In this document: one piece after another, positions 10,907 through 20,840 of the stretch | How positions within the stretch are numbered: the stretch's first letter is position 1 | Layout: each line of letters starts with the position of its first letter | Assembly (NCBI GenBank): GCA_905214905.1 | Contig: CAJMNK010000001.1 | Coordinates: forward strand, 25,149-89,148 | Length of the DNA: 64,000 nt | Source of the DNA: an uncultured bacterium | GTDB lineage: Bacteria > Actinomycetota > Coriobacteriia > Coriobacteriales > Coriobacteriaceae | Direction: 5' to 3' | Position numbers and translations under genes: made by a program | Notes under the pieces: model-generated | The model's input: only the letters and a program-made list of their open reading frames with translations | The model's database searches: none | Told to the model about the DNA's origin: nothing

Positions 10907-13900
10907 ATGCGCAGGAATTCCATTTTTACGAAACGGTGGGTGAAGGGAAGCGCGGTCCTCGTTGCCACTGCAGCGACGCTCGTGTTTGCCAATCCCCAGC
11001 AGGCGATTGCCACGCCACTCAAGGGCGTCGACTCGGCGACCGTGTCCCAGTCTGCCTCGAATGTCGTCGACATCGATTTCGCTGACGGCATCAAGGGCCG
11101 TATTACGTTCCTCGAGGACGGTATTTTCCGTTATAACGTCGACCCCAAGGGTGAGTTTTCCGAGTACGCCACGCCGCGCAGTAAGTCCCACACGGCTAAG
11201 ATCCAGGCTCAGCCCGATACCTCGGACACCTACAGCAAGCCGAGTGCGACGGTTGCCGACAAGGGCGACACTATCGAGATCACCGGCGGAAAGGCGACCG
11301 TGATCCTGGACAAGGCGACTGGCAAGATGAGTATCAAGTCAGGCGACCGTGTCGTGGTTTCCGAGTCCGCGTCCCTCGACCTTGATAAGAAGGGTACCGT
11401 CCAGACGCTCGCCAAGGAGAAGTCCGAGAACTTCTTTGGCGGCGGCACCCAGAACGGACGCTTCCTGCACACCAACCAGACCATCGCCATCTCCAACACG
11501 AACAACTGGACCGATGGCGGCGTTGCCTCGCCCAACCCGTTTTATTGGACGAGTGACGGCTACGGCGTGCTCCGAAACACGTTTGCAGAGGGTTCCTACG
11601 ACTTCGGTTCCACGGACTCATCGACGGTCACGACTTTGCACAGCGAGAATGAGTTTGATGCCTACTACTTCGTGGCGACCAACGAGGGAGCTTCGAACGT
11701 GGCAACTGAGATGCTGCAGGACTACTACAAGGTGACCGGTAACCCGGTACTGCTGCCCGAGTACGGGTTCTACCTTGGTCATCTTAATGCCTATAACCGT
11801 GATGGCTGGTCAACGACCTCGGGTCAAAAGAAGTGGGAGACCAAGGGCAGCAAGTCCTCGAGCGAGAAGGGCGACGTTAAGTACGAGTCTGGCATGTCGA
11901 CGGGCTACAAGCTCGACGGCACACTTGCGGCCGAGACGCTCAACGGTGAGGGCCCTACGGTTGATACCGAGAACATGAAAGCGACCGATTTCGACCGCCA
12001 GTTCTCTGCTCGTCAGGTTATCGATGACTACGAGGACAACGACATGCCGCTCGGCTGGTTCCTGCCGAACGACGGTTACGGCGCCGGCTATGGCCAGAAC
12101 GGTTACTACAAGACCGGCGGCGTCAACTCCGACGGAGCGAGCTCGGCCGACCGTCTTAACGCTGTGCGTGCCAATGTCGACAACCTTAAGAAGTTCACCG
12201 AGTATGCCAACTCCAAGGGTGTGAGCACGGGCTTGTGGACCCAGTCCAACCTTGAGCCCGACAGCAACCCTGAGACCCCGTGGCATCTGCTTCGCGACTT
12301 CGACGCCGAGGTCAAGACGGGAGGCATCACTACCCTTAAGACCGACGTTGCCTGGGTTGGATCTGGCTACTCCTTTGGTCTTAATGGCATCAAGACAGCT
12401 TATGACACGGTGACGACCGGCGCTAACAAGCGCCCCAACATCATCACGCTCGATGGTTGGGCCGGCACGCAGCGCTTTGGTGGCATTTGGACCGGCGACC
12501 AGTATGGCGGTAACTGGGAGTACATTCGCTTCCATATCCCCACGTATATCGGTCAGAGTCTTTCGGGCAACCCCAACATCGGCTCCGACATGGATGGCAT
12601 CTTTGGCGGCGACCCCATCATCTCTGCGCGTGACTACCAGTGGAAGACGTTCACGCCCTCTATGCTTGACATGGACGGTTGGGGCACCTACCGTAAATCG
12701 CCCATGACGCACGGCGATCCCTACACAGGCATCTCGCGCTTCTACCTCAAGCTCAAGGCGCAGCTCATGCCCTATATCTACACGAGCGCGGCCTCGGCGG
12801 CCAACATCGACACGGGTAACGGCGATGCCGGCCTGCCCATGATCCGCGCCATGCTGCTTTCCGACAACTCCGAGTACGCCGCAAGCACTTCGACGCAGTA
12901 CCAGTATATGTTCGGTGAGAACTTCCTAGTGGCACCGGTGTATCAGGATACCCAGGCAGACGAGAACGGCAACGACATTCGCAATGGGATTTACCTCCCC
13001 AACTACGGCACCGACGAGAATCCCACCATCTGGATCGATTACTTCTCGGGTAAGCAGTATCGCGGCGGCCAGGTTCTCAACAACTACGAGGCTCCGCTTT
13101 GGAAGCTGCCGCTGTTTGTGAAGGCCAACGCTATCGTGCCGATGTACGCCGAGAACAACAACCCCGAGGCCGTGAGCGACACCAACACCAAGGGTACCGA
13201 CCGCAGCCAGCGTATCGTCGAGTTCTTCGCCACCGAGGGCGACGGCACCTTTACGCAGTACGAGGACGACGGCTCCTCCATCGAGAACAACACGACTGAG
13301 GACGATTCCTACGGCACGATCGACAATATCTCCTACGGTGAGCATGTGAGCACCGTCTACAGCTCCAAGGCCGCAGGCGGCACCGCGACCTTTACCGCCG
13401 AGGCCTCGCAGGGCGGCTACAACGGCTACGACTCCAACCGCACCACGACCTTCGTGGCCAATGTGTCCGCCAAGCCCACGAGCGTTGTCGCCAAGAACGG
13501 CGGATCCGCACTCAACGTGGTTGAGGTCGACTCGCAGGAGACCTTTGACGCCGCGACCCCCGAGGCCGGCCAGGCGGTCTACTTCTACAGCGAGACCCCC
13601 AACCTCAACCACTACGGCAGCGATGCGGACGGCACCGAGGCCGAGCAGGGCGAGAGCTTCAACAACACCAAGATCACCACGAACCCCAAGGTCTACGTCA
13701 AGTTCGCGAAGACCGATGTTGCTGCAGCGGCGCAGACGCTTGAGCTGGGCGGTTTCGTGAACGCCGACGTCACGCTCACAGCCGATCGCCTCAACGAGAA
13801 CCTCTCCGCACCCACGAACCTTGCTGCCCCCGAGGACGCCACGACCCCAACGAGCATCAAGCTCACCTGGGGAAAGGTCGATGGTGCTACCTCCTACGAC

Positions 13901-16900
13901 CTTAAGGTCGACGGCACTGTGTTTGCCGTGGGTGATGCGGCCGAGTTCACGCACACCGACCTCGCCTACAATAGCAAGCACACCTACCAGATTCGTTCGC
14001 GCAACGCCGAAGGTTACTCCGCCTGGAGCGATGTGCTCGAGGCGAACTCCGCACTCGATCCGTGGCGGAACGTCCCCGACGCCGAGGAAATCACCTGGGA
14101 GGGCTCACTTTACGGCAGCCATAAGGCCGAGCTCGCCTTCGACCATGAGTTCCAGTCGGGCGACGGCGGTTTCCACTCCGGTGGCAACGATCTGGGCAAG
14201 GCGCTTACCGTTGACTATGGACGCGCTTACAAGCTCGATAAGCTCGAGTACTATCCGCGCGATGACGCCGGCAACGGCACCGTGACCAAGATGCGTGTTG
14301 AGACGAGTCTCGATGGCGTCCACTGGACGAGCCAGGAGGTCGATTGGGCACGTTCCGCTGATTGTAAGACGGTAGCGTTTGACGGCACCGTGGCCGCCCG
14401 TTACGTGCGCATGACACCGCTCGCCTCGGTCGGCAATTTCTTCTCCGCGTCCGAGATTGCCATCTACAAGACCGACGGCACGGATGGCTTCGCCGTGGGC
14501 TCCAACCTCAACAAGGCCACGATCTCCGACGGAGACTACTCCAACATGAAGAACTATCTGGGCCTCGAGAATCGCGAGCCCGATACCCCGACGTTCGGTT
14601 CGCAGATCCGCGACCACTTCGCCGACCTCAACGATAACGGCGTTTACGACGTCTACGATTACTCGTTCACCATGGCGGGTCTTGACGGCGGCACTAAACA
14701 AAAGGGCAAGGTCGCAGGTTCGCTCGCGGTGATTCCGAGCAAGACCGAGGTCGAGGCCGGTGATGAGATCACCGTTGATGTCTATGCGGCCGACGCCAAG
14801 AACGTCAACGCCCTGGGCGCCCTCGTCAACTTCAAGAGCGACCAGTTCGAGTTTGTGTCCGAGAGCATCGCGCAGGACGGCTCGACTGCCGGCATGGAGA
14901 ACCTGTCTCGCGAGAAGGTCCAGTTCGTGGACGGAACGCAGACTATCAATCTCGCCTTTGCCAACCGCGGCGATGGCAAGCTCTACAACGGTACTGGCGC
15001 GGTGGCGAGTTTCAAGCTCAAGGCCAAGACCGCCGGAAAGGTCGAACTGCCCTCGACATCTTGGCTTATCGGCCCGGCATGCGACGCACTTGAGTTTGCG
15101 AGCGACGGCACGGTGACGATGCCGGACGTTCCTCAGCCAACGGTCGCCGAGTACGCCCAGGATGCCTTCAACATCACGATGACCAACGATGAGCTCACGA
15201 CCGACGACGGGACCAACGTCGAGAAACTTATCCAGCAGAAGAGCTATAACGCGCTGTTCGATAATAACGAGGGCGACAACGGCTTTGAGTTCCTGTGGAA
15301 CTGGAGTGGCAACTGGGACAGCGAGGGTAAGCTACCGAGTTACGTGAAGCTTCCCACCACGATGACATTCGCATTTAAGACGCCGTCGAAACTCGATAGC
15401 GTCGAGGTCGTTAACCGCAACGGCGGCAACGGAACCGTACAGAAGATCAAGGCCGTCGTGACGTTCGAGGATGGCTCGATCCAAGAGTTCGCGGGCGGGG
15501 AGTACGATTCCTTCCTGGCTCGCTACGCCTTTGACCTCTCTGCCGAGAACAAGGGCAAGAAGGCGACCAAGGTCGAGGTCACGCCGCTTGAGGCATCGGG
15601 TGACCAGATGCTCACACTGCGTGAGGTCAACTTCAACTACACGCAGGGTGTCGAGGCCATCGAGGGTGTCGAGCTAGGCAAGAACCAGACCGAGTTCTTT
15701 GAAGGCGACATTACGCCCGTCGACGCCAAGGCTACGCCTGAGAGCGCTGGCTACCCCTATGTGACGGTCGAGAGCTCCGACCCCTCTGTGGTAAGCGTCT
15801 CCGCTGTTCAGGCTGGCGATAGCGTGAGCTACTACCTGCGTGCCAACAAGGCCGGCAAGGCAAAGATCACGGTGGCGTCGGTACTCGACCCCTCCAAGAC
15901 CGCATCCTATGAGGTCGAGGTCAAGGCTGGTGTCGATACCTCTGCGCTCGTGGCAGCGCTTTCCAAGGCCGCGGGCTACAGCGAGTCCGTCTACACCAAG
16001 GATTCCTATGCAGCTCTCACCACTGCGGTCGAGGCGGCTCGGAAGCTCCTCGACAGCGGCCAGGGCAGCTATAGCAAGAAGGATGTCGCAGACGCCACTG
16101 CCAAGATCGAGAAGGCAATCGACGGCCTCAAGATGCGCCCTGTCGATGAGAAGATCCTCATCAACACGCCCGAGAACCGCAAGAACGTCAAGGTGGCCGA
16201 CTTCTCGAGTGAGGCCGACTACGAGGGCAGCAACGCCGTCAACGCTCTCGACGGCGACGAGCGGACGCTTTGGCACAGCGACTGGGCCCATGGGACCGGT
16301 ATGCCCCAGTATCTGAGTGTCGACCTGGGCCGCGACTACGATCTCACCGACGTTACATTCCTGCCGCGCCAGGACGGCGGCACTAACGGCGATATCTTCG
16401 AGGCCGAGATACTGGTCTCCGACACTGCCGACGGTTATGAGATGGGCACCGCCGCGTCGATGGGTACGTTCGCCTTCGACAACGACGGCCGCGTGCTCAC
16501 CGACCGTGGCGACTGGAAGCAGATGAGCTTTGGCGCCGCGCGCGGTCGCTACGTGACCGTCAAGGTGATTCACGCCGGCGGTGGCGACGTTGATGCCTAC
16601 TGCAGCATGGCGGAGCTCAAGTTCTACGGTACGGCCGTCCCCGATCCGGTGGCGAAGGATGATCTCGCTACCGCGATCGAAAAGGTTGATGCCGAGGTTG
16701 CTGCCGGCGACCTCAAGGCCGGTGACTACACCGAGGCCTCCTGGACGGCGCTCGAGAACGCCCTGGCGAGCGCCCGCGCCATCTTGAGTGACGAGAACGC
16801 CACGCAGGACGAGGTCGACCAGGCGCTCAGGGCGCTCGAGAGCGCCCGCGGCGCGCTCGAGAAGACCCCGGTGGCCCCGGTCGAGAATCCGACTAAGAAG

Positions 16901-17320
16901 CAGCTCAAGGCTCTGGTCAAGCAGGCGAAGGAGACTGACACCAGGGGCAAGACGGCCGAGTCTGTCAAGGCCCTGACGGATGCCATTACCTACGCCGAGG
17001 ACGTCTTGGGTGATGAGGATGCTTCCGACACCCAGATCCAGGCGGCCTATGGCCAGCTCAAGCTGGCCATTGAGAGCCTCAAGGATGCCGATTCCGGCAA
17101 CCAGGGCGGCTCGGGCAACCAGGGTTCCGGCAATGGCTCGAACGGCGGCAACCAGGCGGGCAAGCCCGCAGGCGACAAGGCCCAGGGCAGCAAGAAGAAC
17201 GGTTCGGCGATTCCCAATACCGGAGACCAGACGGCGGCGACCGTCGCGACCGTCGGTGGTCTTGGCGCCATCATCGCCGCGATCGGCGCTTTCTTCCATC
17301 GTCGCAGCAAGGCTAAGTAG
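10907..17320 (+). CDS. Secreted, wall-anchored multimodular GH31 glycoside hydrolase
   Basis: The 2137-residue enzyme has a signal peptide (to about residue 35, ANPQQAIA), a GH31 N-terminal beta domain and a GH31 barrel with the putative nucleophile Asp480 in LKTDVAWVG and the putative acid/base Asp531 in WTGDQYGGNW. Then come an Fn3 domain (about 967-1048), an F5/8C-like module (1060-1192), a dockerin-like calcium motif DLNDNGVYDVYDYSF (about 1240), a cohesin-like domain (1268-1405), a second F5/8C-like module, a Big_2 domain (about 1585-1675), a FIVAR repeat, a third F5/8C module (1755-1908), two more FIVAR repeats, a Gly/Asn/Ser linker and the sorting signal IPNTG (2102-2106) with a hydrophobic helix and RRSKAK. 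The start is ATG 10907 after AAAGGAG. Large enzymes of this layout in gut Firmicutes include mucin alpha-N-acetylgalactosaminidases; that specificity is a guess, and alpha-glucosidase is possible. Confidence 0.88.
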   Translation: MRRNSIFTKRWVKGSAVLVATAATLVFANPQQAIATPLKGVDSATVSQSASNVVDIDFADGIKGRITFLEDGIFRYNVDPKGEFSEYATPRSKSHTAKIQAQPDTSDTYSKPSATVADKGDTIEITGGKATVILDKATGKMSIKSGDRVVVSESASLDLDKKGTVQTLAKEKSENFFGGGTQNGRFLHTNQTIAISNTNNWTDGGVASPNPFYWTSDGYGVLRNTFAEGSYDFGSTDSSTVTTLHSENEFDAYYFVATNEGASNVATEMLQDYYKVTGNPVLLPEYGFYLGHLNAYNRDGWSTTSGQKKWETKGSKSSSEKGDVKYESGMSTGYKLDGTLAAETLNGEGPTVDTENMKATDFDRQFSARQVIDDYEDNDMPLGWFLPNDGYGAGYGQNGYYKTGGVNSDGASSADRLNAVRANVDNLKKFTEYANSKGVSTGLWTQSNLEPDSNPETPWHLLRDFDAEVKTGGITTLKTDVAWVGSGYSFGLNGIKTAYDTVTTGANKRPNIITLDGWAGTQRFGGIWTGDQYGGNWEYIRFHIPTYIGQSLSGNPNIGSDMDGIFGGDPIISARDYQWKTFTPSMLDMDGWGTYRKSPMTHGDPYTGISRFYLKLKAQLMPYIYTSAASAANIDTGNGDAGLPMIRAMLLSDNSEYAASTSTQYQYMFGENFLVAPVYQDTQADENGNDIRNGIYLPNYGTDENPTIWIDYFSGKQYRGGQVLNNYEAPLWKLPLFVKANAIVPMYAENNNPEAVSDTNTKGTDRSQRIVEFFATEGDGTFTQYEDDGSSIENNTTEDDSYGTIDNISYGEHVSTVYSSKAAGGTATFTAEASQGGYNGYDSNRTTTFVANVSAKPTSVVAKNGGSALNVVEVDSQETFDAATPEAGQAVYFYSETPNLNHYGSDADGTEAEQGESFNNTKITTNPKVYVKFAKTDVAAAAQTLELGGFVNADVTLTADRLNENLSAPTNLAAPEDATTPTSIKLTWGKVDGATSYDLKVDGTVFAVGDAAEFTHTDLAYNSKHTYQIRSRNAEGYSAWSDVLEANSALDPWRNVPDAEEITWEGSLYGSHKAELAFDHEFQSGDGGFHSGGNDLGKALTVDYGRAYKLDKLEYYPRDDAGNGTVTKMRVETSLDGVHWTSQEVDWARSADCKTVAFDGTVAARYVRMTPLASVGNFFSASEIAIYKTDGTDGFAVGSNLNKATISDGDYSNMKNYLGLENREPDTPTFGSQIRDHFADLNDNGVYDVYDYSFTMAGLDGGTKQKGKVAGSLAVIPSKTEVEAGDEITVDVYAADAKNVNALGALVNFKSDQFEFVSESIAQDGSTAGMENLSREKVQFVDGTQTINLAFANRGDGKLYNGTGAVASFKLKAKTAGKVELPSTSWLIGPACDALEFASDGTVTMPDVPQPTVAEYAQDAFNITMTNDELTTDDGTNVEKLIQQKSYNALFDNNEGDNGFEFLWNWSGNWDSEGKLPSYVKLPTTMTFAFKTPSKLDSVEVVNRNGGNGTVQKIKAVVTFEDGSIQEFAGGEYDSFLARYAFDLSAENKGKKATKVEVTPLEASGDQMLTLREVNFNYTQGVEAIEGVELGKNQTEFFEGDITPVDAKATPESAGYPYVTVESSDPSVVSVSAVQAGDSVSYYLRANKAGKAKITVASVLDPSKTASYEVEVKAGVDTSALVAALSKAAGYSESVYTKDSYAALTTAVEAARKLLDSGQGSYSKKDVADATAKIEKAIDGLKMRPVDEKILINTPENRKNVKVADFSSEADYEGSNAVNALDGDERTLWHSDWAHGTGMPQYLSVDLGRDYDLTDVTFLPRQDGGTNGDIFEAEILVSDTADGYEMGTAASMGTFAFDNDGRVLTDRGDWKQMSFGAARGRYVTVKVIHAGGGDVDAYCSMAELKFYGTAVPDPVAKDDLATAIEKVDAEVAAGDLKAGDYTEASWTALENALASARAILSDENATQDEVDQALRALESARGALEKTPVAPVENPTKKQLKALVKQAKETDTRGKTAESVKALTDAITYAEDVLGDEDASDTQIQAAYGQLKLAIESLKDADSGNQGGSGNQGSGNGSNGGNQAGKPAGDKAQGSKKNGSAIPNTGDQTAATVATVGGLGAIIAAIGAFFHRRSKAK

Positions 17321-17340
17321 CCCCAGCAACAGCTAAGCAA

Positions 17341-17383
17341 GCGTGCCCGCCGCCCCACCCAAGGACGGTGGGCACGCTTTTTG
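17341..17383 (+). terminator. Intrinsic terminator of the GH31 gene
   Basis: GCGTGCCCGCCG at 17341 pairs, with one mismatch, with CGGTGGGCACGC ending at 17377, followed by TTTTTG. Confidence 0.8.
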
Positions 17384-17537
17384 AATGTAGGCAGAAAGCT
17401 CCGACCCTTCGGCCCTAATCTCGCAAAGCGTTCCGTCTCCCGCCGAACACATCAGCATCGGCGGCTATACTTGATTTATTTGCAGTTAAGGGTCGCGGAT
17501 CCGCCGCGTCGCCGCTCTCAACAGGAGGTCTTTGTTT

Positions 17538-18002
17538 ATGGCAGATCAAAAGCCGGTTGTCGGGATCATCATGGGTTCCAAGTCCGATCTGGGCGTTATG
17601 GAAGGTTGCACCGCCGAGCTCGAGGCGCTGGGCGTGCCCTATGAGCTTGTCATTGCGAGCGCACACCGCACACCGGCGAAGGTCCACGAGTGGGCTTCGA
17701 CTGCCGCCGATCGCGGTATCAAAGTGATTATCGCCGCTGCCGGCAAGGCCGCCCACTTGGGTGGTGTCGTGGCTGCCTTTACGCCGCTGCCGGTTATCGG
17801 CGTGCCTATGAAGACGAGTGACCTGGGCGGCATGGATTCGCTGCTGTCGATGGTGCAGATGCCTTCGGGCGTGCCCGTGGCCTGCGTTGCCATCAACGGC
17901 GCCAAGAACGCCGCCATCTATGCCACACAGATTCTGGGTGCTTGCGACCCCGAGTACCGCAAGGTTATCGAGAAGATGAAGCAGGAGATGGCTGACGCCT
18001 AA
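17538..18002 (+). CDS. purE: N5-carboxyaminoimidazole ribonucleotide mutase
   Basis: The 154-residue class I PurE converts N5-CAIR to CAIR in purine synthesis. It shows the family fingerprints GIIMGSKSDLGVM near the N-terminus, SAHRTPAKV with the catalytic His, and AAAGKAAHLGGVVAA. ATG 17538 has AGGAGG ten bases upstream. It stands apart from purFMN, which lie 3 kb downstream. The sortase gene begins 36 bases later on the same strand and may be co-transcribed. Confidence 0.96.
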   Translation: MADQKPVVGIIMGSKSDLGVMEGCTAELEALGVPYELVIASAHRTPAKVHEWASTAADRGIKVIIAAAGKAAHLGGVVAAFTPLPVIGVPMKTSDLGGMDSLLSMVQMPSGVPVACVAINGAKNAAIYATQILGACDPEYRKVIEKMKQEMADA

Positions 18003-18037
18003 GCGTTCCGCCGTTTCACCGCAGTATAAGGAGAGCC

Positions 18038-19036
18038 ATGTCCGATTATCAGGGAAAACGATTCAAGGCTTCTCAGATTCCCGATCCGTCGAAGCCGGGT
18101 GCTGCCCGTGCGGCACAGCAGGGTCGGACATCCTCTCCTCAGCAGCCGCGCGCGCCGCGCCCCGTGACACCGGCGACGCATCGTCGACAGGACGCGCCGG
18201 CCGCATATCGTCCTTCGTCTTATAGCTCCGCTAAGAAGCCGCCCCGGTCTTCATCGCATGCCGCGCCGTCGGATTGCACCGAGCCGCCGCGCAAAAAGCG
18301 CCGCTCCATTATTCCCATTCTGCTCATCATCATCGGTATCGGTCTGATTGTCGCCGCCGCCGCTATTTTTATTAATGCCCAGATTGGCTATAAGCAGGCG
18401 AGCGATTCGTATCAGAAAATCGAGAAGCAATATGTAAGCGATAAGGACGCCAGCGGCGTGCCGATTATCGACTTTGATGCGCTTGCTCAGACGAACCCCG
18501 AGATTGTGGGTTGGATTTACGTGCCGGGAACCAACATCAACTATCCCGTGGTGCAGACCAACAACAACTCCAAATACCTCAACACGCTGTTCGACGGAAC
18601 GGCTAACGCGTCCGGTGCTATTTTCCTGGATAGCGATGACACCGCGCCGGGAATGGTCGACCAGCAGACCACGATCTACGGCCACCATATGAACGATGGG
18701 TCGATGTTCAACGTGATTTCGGACACCACTGATCAGGCGACGTTCGATAGCATCGAGTTTGTGTATTACATCACACTGGATGCTACGTATAAGCTGCGAC
18801 CACTGGCGACCAAAGTTGTCGAGGACACGTATGCCAAGGCGCGCACGCCCAATTTTGAGGGCGATGACGGGCTCAAGAACTACCTGTCCGAGATGTTCGA
18901 CGGTGCCTCTGCCGTGGCGAGTGATGCCACCGATCGTGCCGCTTCGGCAACCAAGGTTGTAACGCTCGTGACCTGTCGTTCGCTGTCGCTGAGCAACACA
19001 CGCGCCGTCATGGTGCTCACGCCGGTCGAGGAATAA
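18038..19036 (+). CDS. Class B sortase
   Basis: The 332-residue protein has a cytosolic, Pro/Ser/Arg-rich N-terminal region of about 85 residues, one membrane helix (IIPILLIIIGIGLIVAAAAIF, about residues 90-110) and an extracellular sortase domain. The class B signature includes PEIVGWIYVPGTNINYPVVQ, GHHMNDGSMF with the catalytic His (216/217), TLVTC with Cys313, and Arg322. Sortases join surface proteins to the wall or pilus subunits by their LPxTG-like signal. This is the only sortase in the window, but three anchored proteins (GH31 and the two surface proteins) carry IPNTG, LATTG and LASTG signals; a class A or housekeeping enzyme elsewhere may be their true partner. Confidence 0.92.
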   Translation: MSDYQGKRFKASQIPDPSKPGAARAAQQGRTSSPQQPRAPRPVTPATHRRQDAPAAYRPSSYSSAKKPPRSSSHAAPSDCTEPPRKKRRSIIPILLIIIGIGLIVAAAAIFINAQIGYKQASDSYQKIEKQYVSDKDASGVPIIDFDALAQTNPEIVGWIYVPGTNINYPVVQTNNNSKYLNTLFDGTANASGAIFLDSDDTAPGMVDQQTTIYGHHMNDGSMFNVISDTTDQATFDSIEFVYYITLDATYKLRPLATKVVEDTYAKARTPNFEGDDGLKNYLSEMFDGASAVASDATDRAASATKVVTLVTCRSLSLSNTRAVMVLTPVEE

Positions 19037-19100
19037 GTTGTTCGAGAGTAGCTAAAAAGGCCCCGTCCCAAATTGGCTACTCGACGACGGTAAGGGAGAA

Positions 19101-19520
19101 ATGATGCTCGAGAGTGGCAAATTGATGCCTTCGATTGATGCTTGGCTGCGCGAGGCCAAGGCCGATGCTTCGGCGGCAGGCTGTGGGATGTATCTGACGC
19201 ATAACGGTGTGGTGCGCGCGACGCCCAAGGCCGAGGTGCGCGGAGTCGAGACCGATGGCGTGGCGCCAGGCCACAGGGTGGGCGGCATGGTCTTTGACTA
19301 CGACGCCGAAAAGGTACGGTCTGCTATCGAGGCCACGCGCGCGATGCCGGGTATCGGCTATGTGCGCGTGTGGCTGGCAAGCGGCGAGCTTACCGTAGGT
19401 GACGACATCATGCTCGTGCTTATCGGCGGGGACATTCGCCCACACGTGGTCGATGCACTGCAGGCGCTCGTTGGCACCATCAAGAACGAATGCGTGAGTG
19501 AGGTCGAGCGCGAGGCATAG
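19101..19520 (+). CDS. MoaE-like molybdopterin synthase catalytic-subunit homologue
   Basis: The 139-residue product resembles MoaE in its middle and C-terminal part: VGGMVFDYDAEKVRSAIEA, then PGIGYVRVWLASGELTVGDDIMLVL, where MoaE carries an HRVG-x-L-x-x-GE stretch, and a helix ending in KNECVSEVERE. MoaE makes molybdopterin from precursor Z with MoaD. The typical C-terminal Lys residues of the MoaE active site are not obvious here, so catalytic competence is uncertain. The start ATG 19101 follows AAGGGAG. No other molybdenum-cofactor gene lies in the window. Confidence 0.6.
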   Translation: MMLESGKLMPSIDAWLREAKADASAAGCGMYLTHNGVVRATPKAEVRGVETDGVAPGHRVGGMVFDYDAEKVRSAIEATRAMPGIGYVRVWLASGELTVGDDIMLVLIGGDIRPHVVDALQALVGTIKNECVSEVEREA

Positions 19521-19550
19521 AGGATTGCGTCGATAGAAGGATCGTTTATA

Positions 19551-19589
19551 AAAATGCCCACCGGTACATGTGATACCGGCGGGCATTTT
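19551..19589. terminator. Bidirectional intrinsic terminator
   Basis: AAAATGCCCACCGGTA at 19551-19566 pairs with TACCGGCGGGCATTTT at 19574-19589, with one mismatch. A- and T-rich ends on both sides allow it to serve both the MoaE-like gene and the converging membrane gene. Confidence 0.85.
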
Positions 19590-19610
19590 GCGTTTTGGGC
19601 GCGGTGGGCG

Positions 19611-20840
19611 CTACACGCGCGTCGCATCCTTGGGGCTCATGGTCATGCTCTGGAAGCGGTTTTCCATGTACTCGTTATCGAAGTGCTCTCCGTAGAACTG
19701 TGCGACGGGAATGTCCGGCTCCGTGCCGTTAACGCGCTGGTACCAGTAGTCGAGCGACTGCAGCGTCATGACGCCGTCGACCAGCATGATAACGGTAAAG
19801 ATGACGGTGGCCGAGTAGCGGCTCTTCCAGGGGATCTTGTTGATAAGCTTAAGCAGCCTCGGCAGCAGCAGCTTGATCCAGATGAGGCCGCCCAGGCCCC
19901 ACAGGCAGGCGAAGCCCGTGCAGGTGCGTCCGCCCGTGAGGACCACGAGCGGATCGGGCAAACCGAACAGCGTTATGTGCGAGTAGCTCCACGAGACCAC
20001 GCCAAACGCGGTCTGCATAAACCAGCCCACGAACACCTCAAAGCTGGCGCCGAGCAGGGCGCTCACCAGGAAAATGATGATGGGGTTCTTTTTGTAGAAG
20101 CGGTTAAGCACCATGGTCATGAGCACGGCGCCAAATCCGTAGATGGGGCTGAAGGGGCCAAACAGCATGCCGGCGCGGTTCTGATAGACGCCCGGGTCGT
20201 CGACCGTCATGTGCCAGATGTCCTCGGCGATCAGGCCGAGTATGCAGCAGACAAAGAACACCCAGAACAGGTTGAAGTAGTTGAGCTTGATGTAGCCCTC
20301 GCCGGTTTCATCGCGGCCGAGCATGCCCTCGGCGGCGGCGTCGCGGTCGAGCATCTCCTGCAGGCGGCGCTGAAGTTCGCGCTCCTGACGCAGCGTGGGG
20401 TCGACGGTTGCCGAAAGTGCAACAAGGATGCCGAGCTGGACCGCGGGACGCAGCAGGAAGGGCCCGATGCCCTGGAGCATCACGTCGACCAAAAGCTCGA
20501 CGACGGTGAATGCAATAAGGATGTAGGACAGGCGGGCGGCGTTGCGGCGCTGGTTTTTGATAAGGTCCAGGCCAAAGATGATTAAGATGACGGCACTTGC
20601 CGCAGAGAGCATGATGCCGGCGACGATAAGGCCGACTGCGACGAGCGTGTTGTCGCCGAGCTTTTCGGTGGCGTTGCCGTTAACAAGTGCCGTGATGACC
20701 TGCCACATAAAGGCAGCGACCGACGGGAGCGTGCCCACGCCGGAAAGGATGCACAGGACGGCGTACACCTTAATAATGAGGGGAATCTTCTTGACCTCTG
20801 TGGCGCTGGGGACGCTGGGGTCGAGTTCGTTTCGATCCAT
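19611..20840 (-). CDS. CmpB-like (putative type IV ABC transporter) membrane protein
   Basis: The 409-residue protein has an N-terminal hydrophobic half with three or four helices, a charged loop (QERELQRRLQEMLDRDAAAEG) and a second membrane half that matches the family annotated as putative ABC transporter permease CmpB (PF06541-type): NRAGMLFGPFSPIYGFGAVL, SALLGASFEVFVGWFMQ and FGVVSWSYS. The function of this family is not settled. The gene is monocistronic, converges with the MoaE-like gene and diverges from purF. Confidence 0.75.
   Translation of the reverse strand: MDRNELDPSVPSATEVKKIPLIIKVYAVLCILSGVGTLPSVAAFMWQVITALVNGNATEKLGDNTLVAVGLIVAGIMLSAASAVILIIFGLDLIKNQRRNAARLSYILIAFTVVELLVDVMLQGIGPFLLRPAVQLGILVALSATVDPTLRQERELQRRLQEMLDRDAAAEGMLGRDETGEGYIKLNYFNLFWVFFVCCILGLIAEDIWHMTVDDPGVYQNRAGMLFGPFSPIYGFGAVLMTMVLNRFYKKNPIIIFLVSALLGASFEVFVGWFMQTAFGVVSWSYSHITLFGLPDPLVVLTGGRTCTGFACLWGLGGLIWIKLLLPRLLKLINKIPWKSRYSATVIFTVIMLVDGVMTLQSLDYWYQRVNGTEPDIPVAQFYGEHFDNEYMENRFQSMTMSPKDATRV

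Noticed and set aside
15674..17329. 551-codon minus-strand frame opposite the GH31 gene
   Set aside because: Antisense shadow; the plus-strand product has clear domains and a sorting signal.
19554..20585. 343-codon plus-strand frame opposite the CmpB-like gene
   Set aside because: Translation is rich in His, Gln, Asp and Ala with no hydrophobic pattern; the minus-strand product has clear membrane helices.
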